64,000 nucleotides of DNA from the NCBI GenBank assembly GCA_026874595.1, contig CM049310.1, forward strand, positions 34,473,558 through 34,537,557, given 5' to 3'. A model generated the notes under the pieces. It saw only the letters and a program-made list of their open reading frames with translations. It was not told the origin of the DNA and ran no database searches. Shown one piece after another: positions 12,714 through 24,871 of this stretch. The first letter of the stretch is position 1, and every line of letters starts with the position of its first letter. The translations under genes were made by a program, and so were the position numbers. This DNA is from Sipunculus nudus (Eukaryota; Annelida; Sipuncula; Golfingiida; Sipunculidae).

Positions 12714-14912
12714 TTTACCTTCAATTCTATTCTCTATTCAGTGTTTACTAAAGTAGTAAATTTCAAACATATTAAAAAATAAAGCCAATTTTACCAAAAT
12801 TGATGTTTGTAAATTTCATGATATGAAAGGAAAATGTAGCTCTCCCTTTGTTTGATGCCACCATATATGTTTCTATGTGAGTTGAGTGGTCCACTAATGA
12901 ATGTTTAAAGTAGATTTAGGGCACATAGGTGATTAAGAGCTTAGACACTGCAAACTGCTGCGTCAGATTTGGGAACTCATAGAGGACTTGGGATTGGTAC
13001 ATGCAAATAAAATAAAAAATTGAAATGGATCATTTAAGATTTTAATAAATGTCATTTCAATTCAACGCATGAATTCTTCAATGCATCGTTACACCCCTTA
13101 CAGTATCCGGTGCAGAAATGATGTGGAATAAAGGAGCAGAAATCAAAGACTTGTGAAGAAAAATCTAGTCAAATACAACAAAAACTGCATGACTGTATTG
13201 ATAAAAGAAAATTGTCTGGATGCATGAAAGAGTGAAACTCTGCCTCAGAGTGCCTCATATAGATCTGTACAAATTACAAGTGGTAAGGGTAAAAGAAGCA
13301 AACCTGGAAAAAAGAGAGTCCCAAAAACAAGAGATGCAACCCATATAAAGCAGAGAGATTTGGCTGAATGTTCACTCTGGTTCTACTGTTAACATGTTGA
13401 CTCCATATTCTGAAATTAAACCTTCATGGCACGGGGACAATAAAGACAAATGATCCTAGTGTCTTAAACAATGTCAGGAAAAAGTACTATAATTAAGATT
13501 AATACCGGTCTAGACACTTCAAGGAAGAGCGGTCCTCTTACAGGGGAAATGGTATTGACACTAAGGCAATCATCGAGATGAAACAGATTGGTCTGACCAT
13601 CTAGGTGACAAGGCAGCTGCAAAATAAGTCTGAGCTGCAGAAGTTTTTTGTGACTGAGACAAATACAACAGCAGTATTTGTATTTTCAGATGGAAACGTA
13701 CATTCATATTGAGTCCAATGTGGTTTCTAGGCATGAACAGGATTATGTTATTTGAACATAGTTGGATGGATGGAGAAGAGGCTGCATATTAGTGCCCAAC
13801 ATTTAACAGTCTGTATCATGGAGTGATGGAGTCAAGTCCACCAGACAAGTCCAAGTCCCATTCCACCATCTTCATGTTCATGTTCTTTTTTTCAAAACAA
13901 ATCATAGTCCAACTAAATATAATCATAAAACAACCTTTTATATTTTTATCAATAGCTGTCTATGTGTATAAAGTAGCCACACAGCACTTTTCATTAATCT
14001 AAAATCAAAGAAAGATATTTTTTTTTCTTTCTTGAGTGACAAAAAACAGCCATCTTCATCTCAGGCCATTGTGAGAGAAATGATGCCAGCAAATCTTCAT
14101 GTGAGAAGTGTGTTTAAATCATGAGTCCTGCTGAGTTTGAAAGAAAATTTTACCAATGTTTGCTTGTATTAATATTTTTCTGCTGAAAGGAATAAAGTCA
14201 AGGTAACTCATCTTTTGTTAAGGCATGACTCCAAGGACCGGACACATTTTGCTCTTTCATAACGATGGTTTTATGTTAATATGAAATGCAATTTTTGGCA
14301 TGAGCCAATTGATATACTAAATTTGTTAATACTCTTATAGTAAGGTGGTATTGAAGGCTCAAGAGATAAGTAGATAGATTAGATATCCAGCATATCCCCT
14401 TTTGCAGAGTATAATATATGGCGTATTTAGACAAGCTCGTCATCTGTCAAACCGTCAGTGTCATCTGCTTATGGAGGGAAAATCATATTCACCACTTGCA
14501 AACATACATTATTATACCCGTGGTGTGCAGAACTAGGACTTGAGGGATAAATTCTGGTGCCCTGTGGCCCTGTACATGGTGGTGTGTTAATTAATTTACC
14601 TACCCATGAACTCACTGTGACCTTAATCACATATTAATTCAATGAATAATCATAAGCATTGGACTAATGAGCAACCTATCAGGTGACCTTAAACACTGTA
14701 AAGCGTCAATCATCTGTTTATCAATCATCAAATTTTGCATTATTTGACAGAGCTCTGTCAAACAGAACATGTGTATTCTGTAAATACTACCAGTACCCAT
14801 GTCGGCATGTTTTCCGGGATATTTTTTATACAAAGGAGACAGTATAAAAAGTTCTAGGCTATAGGTTGCAGGAGCCATTCCTCCGACTACCAAGTGAATA
14901 ATAATGTCTTAC
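12714..14912. other. No gene seen
   Basis: AT-rich, many stops, no recognised terminus or domain. The minus-strand frame at 14639-14893 lacks supporting features. Confidence 0.45.
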
Positions 14913-15105
14913 CTGGGATGTAATGCTTATAAGACAAATAATCCAAAATATTGCAAGACAGTTCATAATGACTGCGATATAGTAAACAATGGTCAAGAGA
15001 TACCAGTTGATGTTGTCAGTCAATATGACCTCAGGCATCATCGCCCTTTGTGACTTCATTATTATGTTGTATGAATCTCTCGCTACAATGGGCAAGGAAG
15101 ACCTT
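14913..15105 (-). other. Possible internal coding exon of an unrecognised membrane protein
   Basis: On the minus strand, a 193-nt stretch is open throughout. It is preceded by an acceptor (CTCCTACACAG) and followed by a strong donor (CATCCCAG then GTAAGA). The peptide has a polar half and then a hydrophobic run of about 22 residues (WYLLTIVYYIAVIMN...LAIFWIICLI), like one transmembrane helix. I do not recognise the family and found no partner exon in the window. It could be a real exon of a long gene, a decayed one, or chance. Confidence 0.3.
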
Positions 15106-15156
15106 CTGTGTAGGAGCATTTTGGGGGCTCATCACAATAACAAGTTAAAAAGGGTG

Positions 15157-15600
15157 ACCAGCTTCTGTGGCTCAGGGGTAGAGCGCAGGACTCAAAGCCG
15201 GGAGATCGTGGGTTCGAATCTCAGCCGAGGCGGTGAGGTTTTTCACGGTCGGCCCCTACCCAGGGTGAGCGCTCTGCAGGCTTAATGGGAAGGCTGTGCC
15301 CTACAGCCGTGTATCACTCACATACGAGTGCATCTTTGGGGGGTTCCTCGGTGTTATGACCCAGCAATGGGGATGATTATACACCCAGGACCCGCAGGTG
15401 GGGTAGACACCGGGCCTGGGTGACACCAGGATATAAAAATGATAGGAAGCGAGTGCTACCGCCCTGTCAAGTAGTCCCAAACCGAAATGGAATCTCTGCA
15501 GATGTACATACTTAGTTAAGACTTAGTTAAGTCAGCATTAAAAAAATGGAGGCGGTTACCTCCACCAAAAAAATTATTAAAAAAAAAAAAAAAAAAAAAA
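15157..15600 (+). mobile_element. tRNA-derived SINE with poly(A) tail and 15-bp target-site duplication
   Basis: The 5' head has RNA polymerase III internal promoter boxes: A box TGGCTCAGGGG at 15168-15178 and B box GGTTCGAATCTC starting at 15211. A unique body follows, with a GGAGG/CCTCC hairpin and a poly(A) run at 15579-15600. The flanks carry a perfect direct repeat AAGTTAAAAAGGGTG (15142-15156 and 15600-15614). Its integrity implies a fairly recent retrotransposition. The anticodon region resembles a CAA (Leu) loop but the stem is imperfect, so this is a SINE head and not a tRNA gene. Confidence 0.85.
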
Positions 15601-15614
15601 AGTTAAAAAGGGTG

Positions 15615-16573
15615 GAGCATTTGGGCTATGGTAGATAGGTCAATTGATTGAATACTCCCCTTGTACACACTACCTACTGGTTGAGATATTATACATATTG
15701 TACAAAATGTATAAGTATAATTTGTATGCTCCTGTGCAACTGTCTGTGTCAGGGACAAGTGTATGTTTATTATATGCTATTAGAGGAATAGGAATGATGC
15801 AAACACCAAGCTATTTTTTTTTTATTTTTTATTTATTAATTTTTTTTTTGCAATTAACATAATCTCTTGATCATATACATTACATCCAGTGACAAATGAG
15901 TCAGATCTCAGTGACTTGTACTGGAGAAGAAGAAGCATAAAGAAAGGAGGTGTTTCTTCCACTGCTATCACCAGGAATGGTCTTCATCTTCATAATTTCT
16001 GCTATGTTAGGATCTGGGTAATACCCTAAAGGATTTCATGAGTTTATTAGTGTTTCTGCTATATTTCTTAAAACAAAAGTGTTTTTTTTTGTCTGACAGG
16101 CAAGTTGCAGTTTGCATAATCACAGAGCCAAGAATGTTCAGACCATATAATAAGAGTGGAGCTTTGCATTGTGCATCATAGTTTGAAACCCCTGAGACCC
16201 ACTCATTGGTCTGAATGTCCATGGACCTTTGGCAAAACCAGGTGAAACCCTACAAACTTTGTTGTGGCAAGCAATAGTTACATTGAAGAAATTATAGAAT
16301 GAATGCAGGGTATAAGTATAATCACTGCATCAGGAGTGTAATTAACATATTATGCTCTGAACACAGCACTTGACCTCCTGGTGACCTTCCACTCTTTGTG
16401 AGAAATAGCAGGATTCTTCTGGTTTGGCATGGTGCCAATCACCCCGTCAGGTTGCGCTGGATAAACTAAAATCTGATTGGCTCTGCGTTTAGACAAATCT
16501 GCAGAACTGGTAGAAGAAATCCGATTGGCTAAGCATGTTAACAAACATGGCTGCGCCCTTGGCAGGTTCATGT
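15615..16573. other. No gene seen
   Basis: AT-rich sequence with homopolymer T runs around 15815-15850. No supported feature. Confidence 0.45.
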
Positions 16574-16810
16574 AGCACAGCAAGAGAGGATATATGCAGA
16601 CAGTGGGGGATAACTGACCTCAGGCCACACCAGCAAGTCAGTATAGAGTCTGTGTTGAAAGTTGATGATTGCATCGTGTGTATTCCAACAGGGGGATGGA
16701 AAAAAGTCTGTGCTACAAAGCACTTTCCACCACAGTGCAAAGTGACCAGTACCTCGAAGAACATCCGATTGTGCTGGTGATACCTGCAGTGTGATTGGTC
16801 AAATATTACG
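16574..16810 (+). pseudogene. RecQ-like DNA helicase fragment, broken
   Basis: A frame from ATG 16535 encodes a stretch typical of the RecQ helicase N-terminal motifs: W-G-I-x-x-L-R-P-x-Q near residues 24-33, then a motif I (Walker A) core CIPTGGWKKVC at residues 49-59. The family consensus here is TGGGKS, so the third Gly is Trp and the Ser is Lys. Downstream the helicase-like reading moves to another frame (EEHPIVLVIPAV, resembling the motif Ia region) and hits a stop. A frameshift, a stop and a damaged ATP-binding loop indicate a pseudogene fragment, probably of a mobile or multicopy RecQ-like gene. No further helicase motifs follow. Confidence 0.55.
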
Positions 16811-18806
16811 CAGGGGGAATACCACAGAGACAGCACCACCTGGTGTCCAAAACTAACCGGCAACTGTGGTTTAATGGAGCGGGTAGTGTAGCAAATAATT
16901 GAGCATAGAGTAACTGCTGCTTATGGAGCATATTAACATATATAGGAATCTTAAAATCCATGTTTGAAGATCTAAAGGTCTCAGTGTAATGTTTATATTT
17001 TTTTATTCTACAATTTTTATTGTCAATTCCTGAGTCTTGCATCTTTGAAAAAGTGAATTTGAGTTAGGAGTCACTATTTGTATATATAAACTCATGTAAC
17101 ATGGCAGATTCTTTTCTGTGGTATTTTCCTTGGAGGGGAGATCGTACAGACTGGCTTCAGTGAAGAACAAGAGAGACTCAAATCTTGTTGGCTTGCATCC
17201 ATGGAAACATTTGTAAATGTGACTTGGAAACAACAGGCTCAATAAGATGAGAGCATCAAAGCAAGAGAGAGCTCAGTGGAAGCTTCTTTCATTGTAATGA
17301 AAATACCTTATTCTGTGTTGAAACCTGAACTGACTTTGCTTTTGTACTAAATAGTTTATGCAGTGGATTTCATTGTGAGCTGTTTTAATTGGTAACAATG
17401 CCTGGTAGGGCTTTTATTACGCACAGTCATGCAACCTGTGACTAAGACACATGTTGCAGACATTGCATTACTTCTCATTATTTGATAATAGACTAGTGTT
17501 GTCATTCTAGATATGGTACCTGATGGGAATTACCTGACATTTAGCTGGTGCAGTAAGAATCTAATGTATTATTTTATGAATAATATATCTCAGGAGGGCA
17601 TCAGATCCCTGTGTCTATCTCACTAGAGTGACATGATAGACATATACCTTTGCCACATCTGCCAGCATGACTTTGTCTTGCTGTTCATTACTTTTACCAA
17701 GGAGGGTAATGGTTTAACATGTTAACATGTGTTTTTTCTTCTGTTAGACTGTGGACATGCATTAACAATGAGAATTCATTTAAAGAGAACTGGGTAGGGT
17801 GCAGATGGCCACCCATCTAGAAAGATTCAGAATGCCCAAAATTTTGTACATATTTCAGTCCATGATAATTTTGTGCAGATCATATCTCACTCTCTGTATT
17901 ATTATCTCTGCTCAACCAACTTTGATGAAAGTTTAATGAAATCAATGTGTTCTTGAGCTAGCCTGATGGTAAAGTTGACACCATGTCCCTTAATAACAGC
18001 AACTGAGACTGGCACATCTCTACAGCTGGCTTGTCCAGGATGTTTTTGCCTTGTTTCCTTTTACATGAGGCCTGAATGTTCAGCTGTTTGGGAGGTATTG
18101 TCAGAATGCCTGCCCTGGCATGGTATACCTTGTGTCAACACATTAGATTCCATCCAGAAAGTATGATATATGTAACAGGCTCTTTCTGTCATGATATGAC
18201 ACACATTATCATACATACAAGTAGTATTAGAGTTCAGATTCAAGTCATTCAGTCATTTGTTCAAGTTTGCCATATTTTTGCTTGATGCCTCATAAATAAT
18301 TAAACAGTCCCTTCATTTGGTTTTGTAGTGTGTTTGCCAATCAGATGTAAATTTACTGATTTTTTTTTTTGGCTAATCATGTTTCATCATACATGCATTG
18401 GGCTGCTGACTATTATAAAATGGCAGACTTTGTGTATGATGATCATATATCATACAAATGTGATACATGATCATCTTACAATACAAATTCAATACGTGAC
18501 TTTGTATCTCACTGTATCAGTGCACTGGTGAAACATTACAGCCCTACTCAAACCTAGTCCTTGCCAAAATTAAATACTACTTTTATCCAAATATCTTTTA
18601 AAGAAGAAGTATTAATACTTAATAATAGAGGGGATGAAACACATAAACCGCTTGCCATTATGTTCTTTATTTATGCCAAGTGAAGGCTGTTTAAGTTAAT
18701 ACACAAAGAGAGTATATTGGTAAAGATCATGGTAATATATCTTTCTTCAATATCTTTCAATCAAAAGATAACTGTGACTAATCACTTATGTGAACAGTAA
18801 ATTATA
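16811..18806. other. No gene seen
   Basis: AT-rich, stops in all frames. Short frames at 17003-17242 and 17966-18285 have no recognised domain. Confidence 0.45.
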
Positions 18807-19194
18807 TTAGCTCAGCTGACTATAAGTCATCTGAGCTATAGTCGTGGTCCATTGTCCGTCGTCCGTCCGTCTGTCTGTCTGTCTGTCCGTCCGTCCGGAT
18901 GTCCGTCCGTATGACTGGCAAGTTTCGACACCACTGGACCTACGAATCTGAAATTTGGCATACAGTTAGATGTCCCCAAAATCTCCTACCATGCCGAAAA
19001 TTGGGTCAATAGGACTTCGTTCCTTCGAGATATTAAGGAAAAACCTCAATTTTTTTTATTAGAAATCTATTTTTACACTTCAGGACTGCCTAATATCAAA
19101 CCACTCATCTGGTTTTCTTCATATTTACCATAAATATTCCTCTATATAGTTCCTATGTACATGCCAGAAATTAAGTCAGTATTATTTAATTGTA

Positions 19195-20714
19195 TCGCCA
19201 GACATAGTCTGGAGATACTATGGTTTAGGCACGGTTGCGCCGCCGCCGCCGCAGAGATTTCTTTTGGACACAATAACTAAAAAAATATTCCAAGGATCTT
19301 TTTCAAACTTGACACATTTATAGATATAGGTGAGAGGACAAAGCCTATTTAAAATGGGGTCATGACCTCAACTAGGAGAGTGACCTTGACCTTGAATAGA
19401 TCCATTTTTGGGGAAAATCACACAAATTCTTAAATATCTCAAGAAATCTTTCATGGATTTATCCAAAAATCAAGTTGGACAAAGATCTTGGATAGTGATG
19501 TCATGTACCGGAAACTGGTGGTGCCACCTAGTATCCTTTTCTTGTTTTTGTGCCGTTTAATACCCCCATCATTGCCACTTGACAGTACTTTTAGCATCAC
19601 AAGTCAAAAACTGATTGACAGATTTCTTTAATATTATGCATGTACATAGGTATGGGTTATGGGATGATGTATATTAAAATTGGGGTCATGACCTTTCCTT
19701 TGAGAGTGGCTTTGACCTTGAATATTACCATATATGGTGAAAATCACATAAAATCATGAATATCTTAAAAAGGGATGCATGGATTGGTCCAAAAATCAAG
19801 TTGAAGGAAGATCTTGGATAGTTTTGTCTTTTGCAGAAGATAGGTGGCGCCACCTGTTGTCCTTTTCTTGTTTTTTGCACCTTTGAATACCCCATCATTG
19901 CCACTTGACAGTATATACTGTGAGCATTATAAGTCAAACAGTAATGGACAGATTTCTTTTATGTTATGCAAGTATATAGATATGGTTTATGGAATGAGGT
20001 ATATTTAATTTTAAATTTAATTTTAAAATTTAATTTAATTTAAATTATTTTTTTTAATTTAATTTTTTTTTCAAATGTTGGATATTTTGGAATGCAGTTT
20101 ATTGATTTGGGGTCATGACCGTGACTATGAGAGTGACCTTGACCTTGAATATTCCCATATTTGGTGAAAAACATAAAATCATGAATATCTTTAAAAGGGC
20201 CACTTGACAGCACTGTGAGCATTATAAGTCAAAAACCCTTTGATCAATTGTCCTTCCCAATCCAAAATATTCCTATGCAGGTATATAGATATGGTTTATG
20301 GAATGAGGTATATTTAATTTTAAATTTAATTTTAAAATTTAATTTAATTTAAATTATTTTTTTTTTAATTTAATTTTTTTTTTCAAATGTTGGATATTTT
20401 GGAATGCAGTTTATTGATTTGGGGTCATGACCGTGACTATGAGAGTGACCTTGACCTTGAATATTCCCATATTTGGTGAAAAACATAAAATCATGAATAT
20501 CTTTAAAAGGGCCACTTGACAGCACTGTGAGCATTATAAGTCAAAAACCCTTTGATCAATTGTCCTTCCCAATCCAAAATATTCCTATATTTTGTACAAA
20601 TGTTTCTCACATTCATTGCTAAAATACAAATACATCACATTATATCAACAAAATACCACAAAACCTCATTTGTCTGGCGATACTATGGCACCAGCGGTGC
20701 CAAGAAATGTCTAG
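19195..20714 (+). mobile_element. Non-autonomous Helitron with complete termini, family E (E1)
   Basis: The left boundary is A^TC (A at 19194). The right end is CTAG at 20711-20714 followed by T. A perfect subterminal hairpin GGCACC-AGC-GGTGCC (20687-20701) sits 9 nt before CTAG. The 5' arm GTATCGCCAGAC and the 3' stretch GTCTGGCGATAC are perfect inverse complements. Removing the element restores family-A sequence as in the copy at 48305-49343. The interior is non-coding, with GCCGCCGCCGCC near the start, GACCTTGACCTTGA motifs and a 309-bp tandem duplication. Confidence 0.75.
19972..20588 (+). repeat. Two near-identical tandem units, period 309 bp
   Basis: Unit 1 begins at 19972 and unit 2 at 20281. 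They differ mainly in the lengths of poly-T runs. Each contains an AT-only stretch (ATTTAATTTAAATT type) and one TGACCTTGACCTTGA. They lie inside Helitron E1. Confidence 0.85.
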
Positions 20715-21922
20715 TTTAAAAAAGTTATGGGCCCAAACATAATGGACTTTGTAAGAAAATCAGGAAAGATATTTCGTCACTTAAGACCAAAAGTGTTAAA
20801 GGTAGGGACTTTTTTTCAGTAATACAACTTTAATTAATCTAAATTTAATTGTATACCAAAAATTACATCAAAATCTGTTAAATTTTTTAAATATTGGCAA
20901 AAATATAAAATTGGTACCTTAAATTTTGCCCAACTTTGGCCACGGCACGTTTTTTTCCTGTTAGTACTGTGGATTTAATTTTCACAGCATGTATACATAC
21001 GGATTTAATCTGTTAAAATCTGAAATTTGAAAATAAAAGCTGCAAAATTAGGCTAGTTATTGAATTTTTTTGGAGGCTCTTGTTGTATTCCCTTATATTG
21101 TCAAGCACTCCACTTTGATGACTGTAGGTCATTCAGTGCACATCTCTATGCTCTCAAGGCTGTTGGCATAATGTTAGATGTCCCCAAAATCTCCTACCAT
21201 ACCGAAAATTAGGTCATTAGGACTTTGTTCCTTCTAGATATTAAGGAAAAACCTCTGTTTTCCATTAAAAAAAGCCATTGTTACACTTAAAGGCTGCCTA
21301 ATATCAAAACCACTGATCTGTTTTTGATCATATTTAGTATTCACATTCTTTCATACATTTTCTATGAACATGCTAAAAATTAGGTCAGTGTTGGGTATTA
21401 TTTTGAAGTTATGGGCCAAATATAATGCAATTTTTAAAAAATCAGGAAATATATATACTCACCAAACATGAGAATTGCTGAACCTAGAGACTTTTTTTCA
21501 GGAATATAACTTTATTTAATCAAGATTCAATTGTTTTGCCAAAATTAGATCTGAATTTTGCAAATTTTTCAAGTTATTAGCATAAATTAAAAATCAATAC
21601 CTTAAATTTTGTCCCACTTTGGCAATGGCACGTTTTTTCCCTGTAAGCACTGTTGATTTAATTTTCACAGCATATTTACATAAGGATTTAATCTTTTAAA
21701 ATCTGAAATTTCAAAGAAATTGATTGGAAAGAATAGCTTTTATTCGTGTTTTCATATACCATGTCAAGTGTTGTTTACATCTAGCCCACCTAGTAGTACA
21801 GCCTTCACTTGCATTATGTAACCCACCCAGGCAGCTTGCCTTGGCTAAGCTTGGCCACTACCAGCAGGCTTCCCCTCTGCCCTGCAGATGGTGCATAAAC
21901 TAGATGAATGTTATTATTTTTA

Positions 21923-23105
21923 TGCCCCCACCACAAAGTGGCCGGGGCATATAGTTTTACCCATGTCCGTCCTTCTGTCCTTCCGTCATTCCAAAATCAA
22001 ACAGTTGTACGGCCTTTTTTTCGCAATGCCTGCAGATATTGGCCTGATGTTTGGTATGTGGGCAGATATAGACCAGTTACAGATCGAGTTCGCGTTTCCT
22101 CCCGGTTGACTTACTTTTGATTTTTTTACAGCTCCTAAACTTAGAAAATTTCATGAAAAATAAAATTTTCATAACAAATACATATGTACGGACTTTTTTT
22201 TCGCAATGCCTGCAGATATTGGCCTGATTTTTGGTGTGTGGGCAGATAATGACAAGTTACAGATCGAGTTTGCGTTTCGTCCAGGTTGACCTACTTCTGA
22301 TTTTTTTATGGCTCCTAAACATAGAAAATTTCAAGAAAAATATAAATTTTCATGACAAACGTACATGTACAACCGTTTTAGCCCTCAGCTTATAGGCTGA
22401 TGGGCTATTGTCTTCACCCAAGCTGTCCGTCTGTCTGTCCGTCCTGCGTCTGTTAACTTTTAACTTGTGAGCGGGATATATATATCTCTAAAAGGATTCA
22501 CCGTTGCAATTTTATTTCATCAGTAAATATGTATATCGATAAAATCTCGGTCAAGTTCGAAGATGGGTGACCTTGACCCATTTTTCTACCTTTTATGATT
22601 ATACAAAAACACTCAAAAGCTTATATCTCAGGAACCATATGGTGGATTGTTAGAAAACATGGTACATACCTCTCCAATTTAAATTTATAACTGATTATAA
22701 GCTTGTGCTAATATCCTAGTTTCGCAATGCTTGCTTACAGATACTGGCCTAATGTTTGGTCTCTGGGCGCATAATGACCACTTACAGATCAAGTTCTCGT
22801 TTCATCCCAGTTGACCTATTTTTGACCATATGACAGATCCTGAACATAGAAAATTTCATGAAAGACAGAAATATTTATGAAAAATGCTCATGTATGGACT
22901 TTTTTTCACAATGCCTGCAGATACTGGCTTGATTTTAGGTGTGTTGCTTGATAATGACCCGTTACAGATTGTGTTTGCATTTTGCCCTTATTGACCTACT
23001 TTTGACCATACAACACCTCCTGAACTTTAAAAATTTTTACAAAATTTAACAAATGTTTCTAATTTGCCCCAGGCAGGGGCATTCATGTCGTTCCGACACA
23101 TCTAG
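21923..23105 (+). mobile_element. Helitron-like repeat family F (F1), bivalve ATGCCCC type
   Basis: The 5' end is an imperfect hairpin (ATGCCCCCACCAC / GTGGCCGGGGCAT around AAA), followed by GTCCGTCCTTCTGTCC. The 3' end has TGCCCC-AGGCA-GGGGCA, then a second hairpin TGTCG-TTC-CGACA, then CATCTAG before T. The interior repeats a module (TTCGCAATGCCTGCAGATA...GGCCTGATTTTTGGT) about four times. It starts TG rather than TC, so the 5' boundary is less sure than in E1 and H1. It is interrupted by G1. Confidence 0.55.
22376..22719 (+). mobile_element. Small Helitron-like repeat G1 nested in F1
   Basis: It begins near an imperfect hairpin (TAGCCCTCAGC / GGCTGATGGGCTA), followed by GTCCGTCTGTCTGTCC. 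It ends CTAG at 22716-22719 before T, after which the F1 module resumes. The 5' boundary is approximate. Confidence 0.45.
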
Positions 23106-23624
23106 TCTGTATTTGATTCATTCTTATTCTAGGCTATGCTACATTTTAGATTTTGTATTGTACCACCAGGGTTACAATGATTAAAGTGTACATTTAATTG
23201 TGTCCACAAAGTGGTGTATTGCTATGAAAGTGTGGATGTTCATCAGATAAGTAATTCCTTACTTCAGAAGAGTAAAAACTTCACCAGGTGTGAAATTGAC
23301 TATTAATTCCAGTAATGAATTAAAACTTGGATAGTAATTAGCACAATAATATTGTTTGTCCCACATTCAACCAACAGTGTGTATACTTTATTTGAAAAGA
23401 TTTTTTATTTTATCAAATTTACTGAATCTTTTTTTTTATTTTCGTGAATAAAATTAAGCATGTACTGAAAACTCCAATGTGCAAAACTTTTTAATAGTGA
23501 TTCAAGAAATTTTCTTGTAGATGCCATGTTGTGGCATTATTTTCTTTTAAATTCAGTTTAAACATTTATGATTTAAAAATAATAAAATATATGTGTATGC
23601 ATAATATGACCCAATATGAGCTAC

Positions 23625-23765
23625 ACTCTGGATATATAATGATTGCAACTTTTGCAACAATTCTAATATTTTAACTTATAGTTTCAGTTTTTTACTCTGT
23701 ATATATAATGATTGCAACTTTTGCAACAATTCTAATATTTTAACTTATATTTTCAGTTTTTTTTA
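23625..23765 (+). repeat. Two tandem copies of a ~68-bp unit
   Basis: The unit starting ACTCTGGATATATAATG at 23625 is repeated with few changes from about 23693. It is non-coding. Confidence 0.8.
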
Positions 23766-24871
23766 TTAAAAATTTATAAAACCTGTAAATAAAAAAAATG
23801 AATCAGATAAAAACTTCTTAATGGAAAAAGTGGATATGCTAAAAAAAAATAGGCTTATATATAAACTTAAATGCATTATTCCCTTGAAAAAGAATTAAAG
23901 GTAGTAGTCCATTCTGTCCACTTGCCTGTCCATCTGTAAATTTTCATATGCATCACAGTATCTCAAAACTTTTACTGTTTTTCCTCATGACATTCTTGTC
24001 AGAGTAATAGTTTGCAATCATATATTTAGAACTTTACTATAACCAAGTAGGAGGACCCCATTCCTCTTAGCTTTTCATATTCTTATATAAATGAAAAACA
24101 TTACAAAAGAATATTTCTACATCCACCTTTGTGCTGCCCTCACTTTTCCCTTTTCCGAACCCCATCCCAAAGTCAGCCTCAGTAAGCAAGAACAAGATGA
24201 ATCAGATATATTCATACTAATATTTTGTATAACTATTCGTCCATAGGTACCTATGTACATGCCAGAAATTATGTCAATATTGTGTAATATGTAGACATAG
24301 TGGGCATCACAATAATGTACCTTGTCAAGACTAAAGAGATATTGTGTCATACAGTCACAAATTCATAAATCACTTCATCAGCATAGTTAATCATAACATC
24401 ATATCTGTCAAATTGAAAGCTTGCAGACTACCATACAGTTTAGATCCTTCAACAAATAGCCTTATCATCATTCTACTACTGCTTATTACTGCTGTCATTG
24501 CATTCATATTTGCTCAAATATATCACAATTTTCAACCCCTCCTAAATAAATAAAAAATAAACCACTATATTTGACTCTATTAATCCATCAGTCAGGTAAT
24601 TTCATTTATCATTTACTCACATATTACATTACATTCCTTTATAATAGCCCAACATGTCCATGATATTCATAAGCTTTATCGACTCGACATAGTATCACAG
24701 TGGAGAAACATTTATAGTCCAATCACGATCAGCTGAGCGCCGTGACCCATGGGTCCCTTGTTTAATGATGACAATTGATGTAATGTTTATAAATAAGTCA
24801 TTTACAAGTTACAATGTACAGATTTCAGCTTGGAGCATTACTTTTGATTAACACTGAGGCATTAACCTCTT

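Larger units (their letters stand above)
18807..24760 (+). repeat. Second nested repeat stack (family-A outer copy with E1, F1 and G1 inserted)
   Basis: The stack opens with the family-A 5' hairpin (arms AGCTCAGCTGACT and AGTCATCTGAGCT around ATA) and a GTCCGTCCGTCTGTC tract at about 18857-18908. It closes with the family-A 3' end (CAGCTGAGCGCCGTGACCC, ATGGGTCCCTTG) at 24760. The A body appears to restart twice (about 21165 and 24225), so internal duplication or a second truncated A copy is also present. No supported gene lies inside. Confidence 0.55.

Noticed and set aside
15165-15240. tRNA gene
   Set aside because: A and B boxes are present, but the anticodon stem does not pair well and the sequence runs on into a SINE body with poly(A) and a target duplication.
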